Origin: Dendrophyllia cribrosa
Taxonomy: Eukaryota; Cnidaria; Anthozoa; Scleractinia; Dendrophylliidae
Assembly (NCBI GenBank): GCA_024195265.1
Contig: JAJLRJ010000006.1
Coordinates: forward strand, 21,676,023 to 21,740,022
DNA length: 64,000 nucleotides
Reading direction: 5' to 3'
Part shown: piece by piece, positions 10,863 to 22,531 of the stretch
Layout: each line of letters begins with the position of its first letter
Position numbering within the stretch: the first letter of the stretch is position 1
Program-made: the position numbers and the translations under genes
Notes under the pieces: generated by a model
Told to the model about the DNA's origin: nothing
Databases searched by the model: none
What the model saw: the letters and a program-made list of their open reading frames with translations, nothing else

Positions 10863-12066
10863 CGCTGTGGCTAAATGCCCGGCAGTCAGAAATTTTCACA
10901 AAATTTTCACTGAAAGGCTCTTTCAAACCTTTTGAGAGTATTCGATGTTCCTTTAGAAATGTCAAGCGCTTCCAAAAATTATTTTGCTTTTCCAATAAGC
11001 TTGGGCATACCGTAACGCAAGATCGCTATGTTCTCGACACTTAGAAAATTTTTGCTGGGACTCGCAGTCAGAAATTTTCACAGAGTTTCGACTGAACGTC
11101 TCACTCAAACCTCTTAAGAGTATTCAAAGTGCGTTTAGAAATGTCAAGCGAATCACAATTTTTCTTTGATTTTCCAGTTGACGAAATATCCAAGTTTGGG
11201 CATACTATAACATCGCTATGTTCTCGACACAGACTGCCGGGCACGGCCTCAAATAGACTAAATGCCCGGCAGTCAGAAATTTTCACAGAATTTTGACTGA
11301 ACGTCTCACTCAAACCTTTTGAGAGTAATCGATGTTCGTTTAGAAATGTCAAGCGCTTCCAAAAACTATTTTGCTTTTCTAGTTGACGAAATATTCAAGC
11401 TTGGGCATACCATAAGATCGCTATGTTCACGGAGACTGCCGGGCACGGCCTCAAATAGACTAAATGCCCGGCAGTCAGAAATTTTCCCAGAATTTTGACT
11501 GAACGTCTCACTCAAACCTCTTAAGAGTATTCAAAGTTCGTTTAGAAATGTCAAGCGATTCCCAAAATTGTTTGAAAGTATTATTTAAAGTCAACTTTGT
11601 CTTCTGTGAAAATGTCTGACTGCTGGGCTTTTTATGTCTATTTTGAGGCCGTGCCCCGGCGGCAGCAGTCTGCAGAAATTTTCCAAGTGTCGTGAACATA
11701 GCGATCTTATAGTATGCCCAAGCTTGGATATTTCGTCAACTGGAAAATCAAAATAATTTTGCCGCCGCGGGGAATCGCTTGACATTTCTAAAGGAACTTT
11801 GAATACTCTTAAGAGGTTTGAGTGAGACGTTCAGTCGAAACTCTGTTTCAAGAACATAGCGATCTTACGGTATGCCCAAGCTTGGATATTTCGTCAACTG
11901 GAAAAGCAAAATAATTTTTGGAAGCGCTTGACATTTCTAAAGGAACATCGAATACTCTCAAAAGGTTTGAAAGAGCCTTTCAGTGAAAATTTTGTGAAAA
12001 TTTCTGACTGCCGGGCATTTAGTCTATTTGAGACCGTGCCCGGCTGCCGGGCATTTAGCCACTGCG
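10863..12066. mobile_element. Foldback element with internal tandem repeats and 9-bp TSD
   Basis: Inverted ends CGCTGTGGCTAAATGCCCGG and CCGGGCATTTAGCCACTGCG continue into arms of about 200 bp. AAATAAAAA flanks each side (10854-10862 and 12067-12075). The middle repeats a unit of about 190 bp containing GACTGCCGGGCACGGCCTC (near 11229 and 11430) in direct and inverted copies. It sits in the second copy of a roughly 55-bp tandem duplication (AATGGAATATAATAACTAGT at 10807 and 12074). Non-coding. Confidence 0.78.
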
Positions 12067-12299
12067 AAATAAAAATGGAATATAATAACTAGTGCCGAAT
12101 ATTACGCTTTGCAAAACAGAGCTTATTCAGGGGCTAGCACTATAAATGATTACAACTGTAAAAACGTTATAAAAAACGTTATAAAAAACGTTATAAAAAA
12201 CTGAAGAATAACAAAATAATGAATATGATTGGTGAAGGGTTTGACGGGTGATAAACTGAACTGACTAATGATGGTAAAGTTTTAACTTCTACGACTGAA

Positions 12300-12590
12300 C
12301 TTCAATAAAATGAAGTTCGTCGCGTCTGTTGATTCCAAGTGGTTCTAACGTCTTTGCTTTGTCTATGAGAAATGCTTCACGCGCTTTTCGTTCAGAGTCT
12401 CTGTTATTACGTATTAATTCCAGTGGTATAAGTTGCACATTCCTTAGTAGAGTGTCCTGGTAGATTAAAGTGTTCTGATATTGGATTAGGGCAGCTGAGA
12501 TGATGGGGATTCTCCACAGAGCGGCGATTTCCGATGTGCGATGTAACGTGATGTAGTCGTTTTGTGGGGAGTGATTCGTTCTGAAGCACG
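12300..12590 (-). pseudogene. GIY-YIG endonuclease end of a retroelement, frameshifted
   Basis: On the minus strand one frame reads NPISEHFNLPGHSTKE and, after a frameshift, another reads NRDSERKAREAFLIDKAKTL followed by EPLGINRRDELHF. The pattern HFNxPGHS ... R..RE.F.I.K..TL.P.GIN is the C-terminal part of the GIY-YIG domain found in Penelope-like and some other retroelements, which nicks target DNA. The catalytic GIY and YIG strands are not preserved, so this is a relic. Confidence 0.7.
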
Positions 12591-12834
12591 ATATTCTATT
12601 CCATTCAGATGAAGGAAACTTCTCTGATTGAGCTGGAGCTCAGCCGTAAAGGCGGCCAAAAACCGACCAATGGGGTAGTTCAGGCTTGCTCCGAGTATCC
12701 TAGATCCTCCCCCTTCGGCTTCGGCCAGTAGGGGGGCTGGGGACTGGACAAGGGCCTGTGAACCTTGCATGCCCCTCCCTACTTAGTTTCTTACGGACAC
12801 CTCGTTTGGATTACAGTTAAATGCCATTTTGCAC

Positions 12835-12916
12835 TATTGTCCAATATGCTTCACGTGCCTCTCTTATTGAGCGAGGCTTCTATTGTTCAGAGACGCGTGA
12901 AGCATAATGGACAATA
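12835..12916. repeat. 82-bp hairpin MITE
   Basis: TATTGTCCAATATGCTTCACG pairs with CGTGAAGCATAATGGACAAT; the ends are TATTGTCC. Only a few mismatches lie across the stem. Confidence 0.7.
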
Positions 12917-13623
12917 CCGGGTCTTTAAGATCAGTTTTGTAGAGTTATCTCGATAATATTTCAAGACATCACGAAAATTTTTTCGTCTGTTTAGTTCATA
13001 TTTTTTGCTTCTATCACTTTTGGCGATGGTTTCTTCAAATATCAAGGATAATAAAGTATATAAAGCTTAAAGCAAGCTCCTGGCCTTAATCATGTAAACA
13101 CAATATTTCAGCCGGGACTGTGTCCCTTTAAAGGGGGACAAGAGCATAACTTTCTTAACATTTACATCGAATTTACAGTGCCAGATACATCCATTTGAAG
13201 TAAATACGAGTTAAAACGCGCCTTTTAACATGTTAATATAACAATAAAAAAAAAATGAAAAATAATTTGAGCAAAATGCTCCCCCGTCTCTGCTCCCTCC
13301 TACCCCTCTCATTGGGGTAGAGTTACTGGGCGCAGAGTCTCTGCAGAGGCCCACCTTCACCGGTCCACCCGCACGAGGGAGCTCTTAATAACGTGATGAT
13401 GTTGAAACGCGACAGCGTCTTTTCCTCCCTTGTGGGACACATTTTCTTAGATGTGCACGAGGCGCAGCCTCGTTTTGGTGCGAAGCTTGTTTCCGTCCTA
13501 TAACGTCATAAAATTACTGTTTTCATTCACAACTCTGGCAGAAGTCTTGAACTCGTGGATTTCTTGACATATATTAGCTTGATGTCGATTACATCAAGGA
13601 TTTTCGTGAAAAGTTTGTTTTAA

Positions 13624-14032
13624 GGCGGGGGTAGACATGAACGCCATTTTTCCGCCACTTGACATGGCTTTAATGGAAATATCTCGTTCACGTTTCAAGC
13701 AATCCAAAAACTCTCTGCTCATCCCGTGAATCTATGTTGTGGGGTGTTTTCTGAATTTTTGGGTGATTTTTGGGTATGTTTGGGAGGAAATAGTTTTTCT
13801 CAAAGGATTGGTAAAATTAAGAGAAATAAGAAACATTGAAGATTTAGTGAAGTTTTAAAAATAGAATTTGTAGTTAATAATTAATAGGCGGACACCAAGT
13901 TAGTCCACTAGCAACCTGGGGTACACTTGCGTGGGTATCGACTGTCTGTTGGTGTTCCAAAAATCATTTTCTTTCTTCTATTCCTTCTTTAAACCTCTTC
14001 AAATTTCATTCAAATTCATGTGTACCCCCGCC
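13624..14032. mobile_element. TTAA-flanked MITE (GGCGGGGGTAGACATGAA ends)
   Basis: The left end GGCGGGGGTAGACATGAA and right end TTCATGTGTACCCCCGCC are inverted, and both are bounded by TTAA (13620-13623, 14033-14036). TTAA flanks are the target signature of piggyBac-type transposition. No coding capacity in 409 bp. Confidence 0.75.
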
Positions 14033-14989
14033 TTAATGAATTAGAAATATAAGAAGTAGATGGACACCAAAGTAGTCCGCTAGTCAGAATCCGGGATTTT
14101 TCGCGGCAACCAGCAGTGGCGGCGTCGCCAACACGCTGTACTATCTCTAGTCGACACTATTACATAACCCTTACTATTTCATTAAAATCAAACTGTAATA
14201 CTCCATTAATTTAATCATTCAGCCCACTCAGTGAAACTGAATACGTCAAACGGCCACTTGTTATTTAACCCATCAATACGGTCACGCCAAAACGCCATGT
14301 TCCAACTGAACATACAATCAGCCTGCTGACCTGTCGTGCAGGCTCAGCCTATAAAATCTCAAGACCAGTACGTTATAACCGTCGGGCAGGTTTACTGAAT
14401 TTTTCTGTTTTTTTTTTTGTTTAATTAGTTACATTCATCGTTACCATACATCAATTATTCGTTTTGCATATATTAAATTTTTTTAAAGTTTCAAAGGAGC
14501 GCAAGGAGAGCGAACCCTGGAAACGAGGTCGGCAAAATAGAACTATCACATGACATAGCAACCTCGTCTCCAGAGCCTTGGCCGGGTTAAAAAGAACCAC
14601 GTGTCATTAACCGCGGTCAAATCAAACGAGAGAAATTTGCAAATGTTAAGCAAAGTACTTAAAAGTTAAGGTTGTCATTTTCACTGTTTAAAGTTTAATA
14701 TATTGCCAATACACTGTCAATTTACCAAACGTTTTGAAAGTTTACCAAAAAAGTTCTAAGCGTTTAAAAACTGTGAACTGCAGAATTGTCGGCGCCATTT
14801 GCCAACATAATTTTGATCAGGCGCAAAGAGTTTTGGTCAATTTTCAACGGAAAAAAGCTCATCATTTTGAGAAAAATTAAAAGATAGTAACGTCAACTAA
14901 TTTTTTTTATACATCCTTGCCCATATTTTCATTTAATATTAAATAAAATCCCACTAAAAGCGAAAAACGCCTCGGACGTTTGACCGCGG

Positions 14990-15084
14990 TGGACACGTGT
15001 CATGACCTTCCGTTTCTTCTCTCCACGTGATATAAGGAGTGGAGCGGAAAACCGGAACTTTCACAAGCAAGATTTGTGCATAAT
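14990..15084 (+). promoter_or_regulatory. Probable promoter and 5' UTR of the ATF3-like gene
   Basis: Two CACGTG E-boxes (near 14994 and 15024) and the TATA-like GATATAAGG (15028) lie within 100 bp of the ATG at 15085. Just upstream, ACCGCGGTCAAA at 14609 and its complement at 14979 form an inverted pair that may be the ends of another repeat. Start-site position is inferred. Confidence 0.45.
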
Positions 15085-15123
15085 ATGGACGCGACAATAA
15101 GCGATTTAGGAGATTTAGAAGCC
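15085..15123 (+). CDS. ATF3: ATF3-like exon 1
   Basis: Encodes MDATISDLGDLEA, ending at GCC|gtaagt. It is the only in-frame ATG close to the downstream exons with a good donor. Confidence 0.8.
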
Positions 15124-18100
15124 GTAAGTAATTTTTTTTGGTCTCCTAGTGATCAATGCTGTAGGAAACCAAACTGCAGCAACTTCACCCATGTTTCCCT
15201 CATGTATATCTACAAATGAAATTATTTTCCCAAGGTATTGGAGGCCAAACTGTTGCACGTTTTCTCTTCAGTTGTTCAGTATTATTATATGTCTTCAAAT
15301 GATAATCTCCATTTGTTGTCACATTAGTCTTAAGCTTGGCGCACACCAGCCGATTTTTCATCTTCAGACAAAAAATCTTAACTTGTCGGCATACTAGCCG
15401 ACAATGCCCGACAAGACGTTTTGAGATCTAACACTGCCAGATATCACCCGACAAGGTCCGATCTTGTCGTAAGCTTGCCGACAAGTTAAGATTTTTTGTC
15501 TGAAGATGAAAAATCGGCTAGTGTGCGGCGGCCATTACGGTTTTTTGTCTCTGGTGAGCTGATAGCCTGCTGCCTTCATGATAAACAACACACAGCGATC
15601 AGTGCAGAAGTTTGAACCTCAGTTATAAAAAAAAAACAATCTCAGAACTTGACGAGCCAAGTTTAAACGACTCTTATAATATGGCCACTTTTGAATGTGC
15701 TGTTTAGTTTAAAATGGCTATAACCTTAAATATTTATTATATTTTCAGAATCAACTCTACGCACATTGAATAGTTAAATGGTGAAATATTTCTTGTTTTC
15801 AGATTTGAATTTACAAAATGCTAATTAGATAACGTCAACCCGGGACTTTGCCATTATTTCTACGCCAATTTACAATGCGCAGTTTACAGCTTGAGGATAA
15901 TTAATTTGATAAATACTAAAAATAAACTGTGGATAGTCAATTGATTCGTAAAAAATATTACTCGGAGGTGAAAACAAGTAGTTGTATAATAAATGATTCC
16001 CGGGTTGACGTCATCTAATTAGCATTTAGTAAATTCAAATCTCTAAACTCAATAACGCAACGTTCAAAACAAGAAAAATTTCACCAATAAAAAAATTTAA
16101 TGTGCGTAGAGTTGATTCTGAAAATATATATTTAAGTATTATAGGCACTTTAATCTTGTAGTCTGTAATGATTTAAATTATTTTCTGTTCCATCAGTGTA
16201 CATCACAGCACGTTTGGAACAGGAAAACTCGTGACAAATGAAGTTCCTTTTTGCAAATTTTAAACAGCAAACGTCATTTACGCTTTCAGTGGTACGGAAT
16301 TACAAGTGACTATCGTTTTAATGGCCTATATGTGCGAATTTAATTAATTAATGGCCTATGTGCGAGAGAACCCCTGGTACCCAGGGTATCCTCTTAATGG
16401 TGGTTGAAATGTTTTTTTTAGAAATGTCCCTTTAAGAGAGGCAATAAATATAACGATTATGTTAGTGTTTTTCCAGGACAAACGTTTCTGGAGCTGTCCA
16501 CTTAATGTAGGTGTTTCAAAGTAGAGATTCCACAGTATTTATTAGAAGTAGCGCTATTTTTTTTCCGATCAAATTTGTGGCTTCTGTCCTGGTGTTCCCC
16601 TTGTAAATGTATTTAACAAAACGGTGGGGTGACTTTCAGTGATTTGTGACTTAACTCACAGGGAATACCAAGTGATACCAAACAATCAAGTGTAGCGGTG
16701 GACATTAAACATGAGCTCAAGAATGTTATCCACAACAGACGACTCGCAAAGGGACTAGAGATTCCAGCAACATCAGATAAGAAGTTAACGATAGTCAAGG
16801 TACCGTAATGATTCGATTTAGCGCCCTGGGCGCTTATTTATCTTTTTTTTTTTTTTGGGGGGGGGGGGGGGGATCGGACCGTTCGCCCGCTAAACTGTGA
16901 AAGACATTGAGGGAGGGGTAGGTCGGGCCCCTAGACCACAGCAAGAACCATCCCTTGGTAGATTGTGCCTAGACATTCGAACGTTTAGCTTGGGGCCAAA
17001 GTGATTGTTGTGGGAGAGTGTTGTACAAAACGCATGCACAGTGAAATGGAGTAAACACTACAATGAATATGAATTAAGACAAACTGGCCTTTGTCTATAC
17101 AGGGGGTAGTTTGAAATGACACCATGTATAAGATAATGACACGCTCTGTGGCATTATAACATAGTTTCACGCCACGTGGGTGTTGTGTTATAATACGATG
17201 TGTCAACAAAATGACACGATTTGACGCCATGCATGATATGACTTTTTAAGTCAGGGCATGAGCTGTGCTACAACGACTACACGCGGAGAAGGTGCGTCGT
17301 TTCTTTTAGCGATAAAATAGAGTGATTTGAACTTGTTCGGCAGAGCGCTATTTACGTGTTTTGTCATGTGTTAGTTTATCACGTAGATGATATTTTTGAT
17401 ATTTGAGACTACTGGTACGAGAACTAAATTTCACCATACGAGTGTCTACAAAATTTGAGTTTCCAAAACTTGTTGGACAGAGTTCCATTGCTGCGTTACG
17501 TGTTACTTTTATCGGGTATCGGGTGGATGATATTTCTGACATTTGGGAACTAAATTCGTCATACGAGGTGTCTCAAAAATTCGACTTTCCAAAACTTGGC
17601 TAGGAGAGCTCCAATTCTGCGTTTTGTGTAAGTTTCATGGAGTGGACGATAAAATTATTTCTAAAATATGGAGCTCTTATTATTAAAGTGACCATTGAGA
17701 GCCATGTATTATTTCCTAGCATTGCAGGTTAAATGGACAGATCTGCTTTTTAAAAGGTCTGTCGTGATATTTGTGACCATTGAGAACCGTGTATTATTTT
17801 CTAGGCCTTAAATGGATCGATATACTGATAAAACTGAGAAAAATACTGATAAACATTGCACAACAAGGGCGAATTTTTGGCGCGGAAACCTATCGATCGC
17901 CCGTTCTTTTCCGCCGTTCGCAGGGAAATCTTCTTAAATTGTTTTTTTTTTATAAAACGTTTGCTACACCTAGGTAATGACTGAAAAGCCCTGTCGAAGG
18001 GAGTCTCAATAAAGACGGTATGTATGTATGTATGTATGTATGTATGAGTTACTTGTGTCAGAAATACAAAAAAAATATGGTCACCGACTTCGTTTCGGAG

Positions 18101-21100
18101 ATAAGATATCTCAAAGACGACCCTAATTTTGGAAAATCGGCCTTCCTAACTCGATATGGCCCCAATTTCTGTTAGTCCAAAAATAAATATCCAAAATACA
18201 ACTTTCCATGCCAAATTTTATAGGAGTTAACGTCCCTTAAAGGAAATCTAATCTTAATACGACAACATGAGTATATCCTGATTCGATTGATGCCGCGTGG
18301 GTAGAAAAATAGGAACACTTTAATCTTCCTATATTGACTTTTTGTTCATTTTTTCAGTCAGTCGAGACTTGGGAAAGAAAATTATCTATCTAAAATATGG
18401 GGGTAACCGACCATCCAAGCGAGTCAATCTAAGCAAAGTTTACACAACGGCTACGAGCCCTTTGTGTTAATTTACAGTTCTTACCTTGCGCGCGCTCTCT
18501 TGCAAGACGTAAAATGGCGTTGTGGGCATGAATTGCGTGCGCAGTAAGGATGCGCATAAACAATTAGCACGAACGCAAACACTGAAGTAGCTTGCAAAAA
18601 ATTTTAGATGTCTGAAATTTCCTTTTCGATTTTGTTTACTATGTTTTCTTAACGTGCCCCTGTGATCAAATTTCGTCTACAATTAGATTTTCTTGCTCAT
18701 CTTGCCCAATTTCAATTCATTACGAACATCAGAAGTCATTTTATTTTAATATTCCGTGAATTTACGGCCGCCATTAATCAACCTTGTTCCAAGGCTTGGT
18801 TGCTAATGGGAGAAAGTGACGTCAAAGATTCAAACATACCTCACGGGTTGAAATTATAATAACAATCAGCATAGAAAATTGCACGAAGAAAAAGTCCAAA
18901 GTTTTTGTTGATTTTCGCGTGATTTTTAATACTTAAGTAAAGTTTACGTAACGGCTACAAGCCCCTTATGTGTTAAGTAATGCTCCACAAAAGAACGATA
19001 GCAAACTTCATTGTTCTGCGGCATTGGCTCTTTCCCACATAGAATATCTTTGATTTCAAGAATAGAGGAGGAGCTGATGGTTCATAATTATATTTCATTA
19101 TAAAAATAAAGAAAATCCATTTGCGTCAAATAAATTTTAGGAAATGCTCGTGCTTAACCAATCAGAATAGCAGAAGACAATAGCTTGCGCAAGTAAGGAT
19201 GCGCAAAAACAGTTAGCGCGAGCGTCCTGTAGCATTCTTTGTTCTATGGACAAACAGTGTGAGATTTACAGCCACTGAAAATGCTTTGTCGTGCTGCCAT
19301 ATTAATGGAGTATTTGGAAAATCTTTTGCGGGCAGTTGTGGCGGACACCGACACGCATGTTGTACCATGCACTTGTGGAAAAGTTTCTGAAACTACATAC
19401 ATTTTCTCCTCGGATTTTCTCGTCAGTTAACAAAGGAAGAAGAAGAAAAACGACGATCGAGGAAAGAAAGAAACAAAGTTGCTGCCTTCAAGTGTCGAGA
19501 AAAGAGGAAATTAAAGATGGAGCGTCTTAACTTGGTAAGTGTTAATACAGCACTCACTGCTCACTAGTGTCAAATGGAATAATTCAAGAAGAAAATATTC
19601 GTACAAAAACTGAGGTCAAATTGAAAGGAAATAATACAGCTAGATAGGCTAGCCAGACACGGAGCTCCAAAAGAATAAAGTGCTCATTAACATAAATAAC
19701 AAATACTTCGTTTATTTTCTCTGGGGAACTCGCTCACAATGTCCCTTTATTCCTAATTATATATAAGCACCGTGCAGTATGTGATCCAGGGGGACGTATT
19801 ACGTAGCCATATGCTTTGAGTTCAGTATAAAAGTGCTCGTCTCGCACCAAAACATCCCTCAGTCTTTTCGAAAGGAACAACCGTTACTTAGCTTCGCCCA
19901 CCCTCCTTCCGGCAGCGATGAACCATTCTTCCCCCTGGGAGCTACCCGCTCCCAATCGCCTCGGGCTGATTCTCCCCATATCTTATCTCAGCCCGGCATT
20001 GTTTGCGGGAGATCCCAGTGAAAATATATTACTATCAGTGTTATAACAGGAGTTAACCCCGAGCTTCAGTGTAATTGCACGAGTTAACCCCGACCTTCTT
20101 TAGAACAAGAGCGCTCGTAAAAATACCGTTACAGTTTCGGAACTAAAAGTTTTGTGTATTTCGAAATATTGTTAAGGAATACGAAAAAAAAAAACCCGGA
20201 AACAACAATAAAAACGAAAAAACAAAAGCGAAAGAAAAGTTTGTCGAGTCATCGTTTCGACATCGACCAGTGTGTCAAACAGAAGCCCCGAACACAGCCT
20301 CCTTAGGATTCTCACCCCAGGGGGAGAAGCTCGCTTGAGCCTGAGGACGTCTGCGATGGAGGCTAGACAAGCAGTCGTGCGCACCAAATCATTCATATGT
20401 AGGAGGGTCGTGTATGTATGCTCTGCGCATATACGTACGACGTGTCACGACTGTCCTAAACGACCGTGCTCCGCTCGCGCACGATCTCAGCTGCAAATAA
20501 TTTTAGTAATGGTCCTAGTAAGAAGTAGGCAACCTAACGGCAGGGAATGCAGAAAGGTGTTAATTGTGATATTGTTGAAACCGTCCACCTCATTGGCTAA
20601 AACGTGAAAATCTACCATAACTTAACCAGGTAGTGCATTTATTTCTCTCTAGTTTACTAATTGAATGATTCCCTTTTAGTGAAAACTATTCTGAGTTTTA
20701 AAACAACCAAAATTCTATGTGGGAAACATGTAAAATTAGAAGCCTTTCTTGGCCATTGTTTTGGAGTTTCACGATTGGATGAAATCTTGAAGCACAAAAG
20801 AAACATCACTTTATAATAAAGTTCCAGTACATTTTATTTAAAAAAACATGTCCCTAGGTTGATGCATTCTCAGTAAAAAAACCTAAACGATCTTATGTGT
20901 GGAAAGCGAAATGCCGCGGAACAATAGAGCATTGCCTACTTCTTACACGCATTGTTACTTAAAGTAACAGCCAATCCTCGGTAACTATGTTCATTTTACA
21001 GGAGGCTGAAGACCTAACGGACAAGAATAAAGCCCTAGCAACCGACATTCGTGGCCTTCAAGTGGAAAAAGACAACTTAATAAGCAAGTTGCGAAACCAT

Positions 21101-21190
21101 TACTGTGTTTTGAAGGCCAATACCACAAGAAAAGGGGACTCGACATGTATGTTACAACCAGGCAGAAGAATGAAGTGTAATACGGAATAA
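15085..21190 (+). CDS. ATF3: ATF3-like bZIP transcription factor, complete
   Basis: Four exons, all in phase 0: 15085-15123, 16662-16799, 19427-19534 and 21002-21190, joined by GT-AG introns; total 157 residues (human ATF3 has 181). Exon 2 carries IKHELKNVIHNRRLAKGLE, resembling the segment just before the bZIP of ATF3. Exon 3 is the basic region with ERNKVAAFKCREKRK (NxxAAxxCR, the DNA-contact signature). Exons 3-4 give leucines every seventh residue: ERL, EDL, KAL, RGL and DNL. The zipper ends LRNHYC, like the LxxHxxxC of ATF3/JDP2. Such proteins bind CRE/AP-1 sites as homo- or heterodimers in the nucleus and act in stress responses. JDP2 and FOS are close alternatives; exon 2 favours ATF3. 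The stop codon overlaps an AATAAA. Confidence 0.88.
15338..15528. mobile_element. MITE in ATF3-like intron 1 (GGCGCACACC ends)
   Basis: Inverted arms: AGCCGATTTTTCATCTTCAG against CTGAAGATGAAAAATCGGCT, with termini GGCGCACACC and GTGTGCGGC. The loop repeats GCCGACAAG/CCCGACAAG. Confidence 0.85.
15727..16136. mobile_element. Foldback element in ATF3-like intron 1
   Basis: Arms of about 130 bp pair, for example TTTTCAGAATCAACTCTACG with CGTAGAGTTGATTCTGAAAA, and GCTAATTAGAT-AACGTCAAC with its near-complement at 16006-16025. Non-coding. Confidence 0.8.
16662..16799 (+). CDS. ATF3: ATF3-like exon 2
   Basis: Acceptor ctcacag|GGA, donor AAG|gtaccg. It encodes 46 residues beginning GIPSDTKQSSVAVDIKHELK and ending SDKKLTIVK. 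Confidence 0.82.
16843..16872 (+). repeat. T14-G16 homopolymer block
   Basis: Fourteen T directly followed by sixteen G, in ATF3-like intron 2. Confidence 0.9.
17385..17660 (+). repeat. Diverged tandem repeat of about 125-bp units
   Basis: Two to three units share GTAGATGATATTTTTGATAT / GGTGGATGATATTTCTGACA and TTTCCAAAACTTG. A shorter direct repeat (GTGACCATTGAGA) follows at 17688 and 17776. All lie in ATF3-like intron 2. Confidence 0.65.
18019..18046 (+). repeat. (ATGT)n microsatellite
   Basis: Seven uninterrupted TATG units. Confidence 0.95.
18985..19195 (-). repeat. Dispersed repeat, copy in ATF3-like intron 2
   Basis: This segment is the inverse of 27660-27900: both share GTTCTGCGGCATTGGCTCTT, CTTTGATTTCAAGAATAGAG and ACCAATCAGAATAGCAGAAG in the same order. 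It appears to be the terminal part of the tyrosine-recombinase element at 26380-29826. Confidence 0.75.
19427..19534 (+). CDS. ATF3: ATF3-like exon 3 (basic region)
   Basis: Acceptor cgtcag|TTA, donor TTG|gtaagt. LTKEEEEKRRSRKERNKVAA is followed by FKCREKRKLKMERLNL, the complete DNA-binding basic region and first zipper leucine. Confidence 0.93.
19790..20040 (+). repeat. TATA-bearing repeat in ATF3-like intron 3
   Basis: Contains GTATAAAAGTGC (19826) followed about 130 bp later by CCCATATCTTATCTC and a CCCAGTGAAAATATATTACT stretch. A diverged relative lies at 47760-48065 (TATAAATAGG, then CCCATATCTTATAT and CAGTAGGAATATATAACT). The promoter-like head and shared tail suggest a terminal repeat of a retroelement, class not determined. 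Confidence 0.5.
21002..21190 (+). CDS. ATF3: ATF3-like exon 4 (leucine zipper, C-terminus)
   Basis: Acceptor attttacag|GAG. It encodes EAEDLTDKNKALATDIRGLQ and four more heptad leucines, then a 22-residue basic tail to TAA. The AATAAA at 21185 includes the stop codon; another AATAAA lies near 21394. Confidence 0.9.
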   Translation, partial: EAEDLTDKNKALATDIRGLQVEKDNLISKLRNHYCVLKANTTRKGDSTCMLQPGRRMKCNTE

Positions 21191-22469
21191 ACGCTCCTAC
21201 CGTCTCACGTCTGTATGTTTCAATAGAACACGACACGACTACTTTAAAAAAAGAATTAAGCTGTACCACAGAATCAACTTCTTATGTAATATGTAATTGA
21301 TTCGCGTCTCGTTTCTTTACACGCGAGAACGTTATTCGATATAACATCTTAATCGTGAGGGAATTTAATAGGAAACATTGCCAGGTTGCTGAAATAAATT
21401 GTATTATCATATGGCCCGTACGGCCCTCTTGGTCATAGCGCACGGACCTCGCTGCGCTCCCTCCGTACGCCATGACCTCGAGCCAAAAATGTTTCCATCC
21501 GGCCATCCCACTCAGTCAATAAGTACATATTATGAAAAGTTTACTGGATGACTTAGCAGGCGGAGAGCTTCCACAATGCTTTGCTGCTCGGGTGGCTAAA
21601 AGAGAAAACACATCTTCGAAACCAAAGTGGGACGCATGCGTTTTCAACTCCCTAATCAACTGACGTCACATGCACAGCACTTTTATTATCTCTCCTCTGA
21701 TTACTGAAAAGTTTTTCTCCAATTACAATAAGCAATTTCTTATTATATTTTTAGCAGTATCCCCCGGATGACTAGACCTTTTTTTTCATGTATGCAGCAG
21801 TCCTGAGTAAATGAGGTTGGCTCTGGACAAACCGGTTTTATGGAATATTAAATGAAATGCAAACCCTAGCTGCCGTCTCTGAAGTGTAGGTGGTTTTATT
21901 TTGTCTTGATCTCAGTTTATGACCAGTTTCGCTGCACTTTCTCTTGGTTTGTACATTGGAGGACCAAAGACATCTGCAGGCAATTCATCAGCCCCAATTG
22001 CATGCGAAAAACAAAACATACGACGAAATTTTGTTCCACAACTTACACTTTAAAGCATTGCTTGGTTTTAAGCGAACGCAAAATCCCTCCTTTCGATGCG
22101 CTTGGCTTGAACACTCAATATGCGTAAACGGTTCTTTTACACTAGCCATTTTACCCTTGCGTAAGAGGCTCTTGCCCACGGGGAAGCAACCTTCTGTGTG
22201 TGACCGATTTCCCCAGAGTAAAATTGCCCTCGGGAAATTTCCATGGATACGTCAAAAAGAACAAAAGAATTGCCCATGACAGTTCCAGATGGGTTAACAA
22301 GAACCCAAAGCGGCTTAACCAATCACGAAAAAGTGATATGTACTAAACATTAGAAAACACGTGCAGTCCGCGCAGTCGTGCTGCAGCATGGCTGGTTTTT
22401 AAGCGTTTCGGTTTCGTGTTCTTAAATATAAAAAGAAAAAATGCATGCTCTGGAAAAAGCGCATTTGTT

Positions 22470-22530
<61 letters not shown>
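22470..22530 (+). repeat. (GTCGGC)n hexanucleotide repeat
   Basis: Ten near-perfect copies in a row. Confidence 0.95.

Positions 22531-22531
<1 letters not shown>

Noticed and set aside
14609..14990. Complete TIR element just upstream of the ATF3-like promoter
   Set aside because: Only ACCGCGGTCAAA and a CACGTGTCAT motif pair; no longer arms or flanking duplication could be seen.
20272..20607. 111-residue plus-strand frame in ATF3-like intron 3
   Set aside because: No recognised domain, biased Arg/Ser composition, overlaps a minus-strand frame, and is not needed to join ATF3-like exons.
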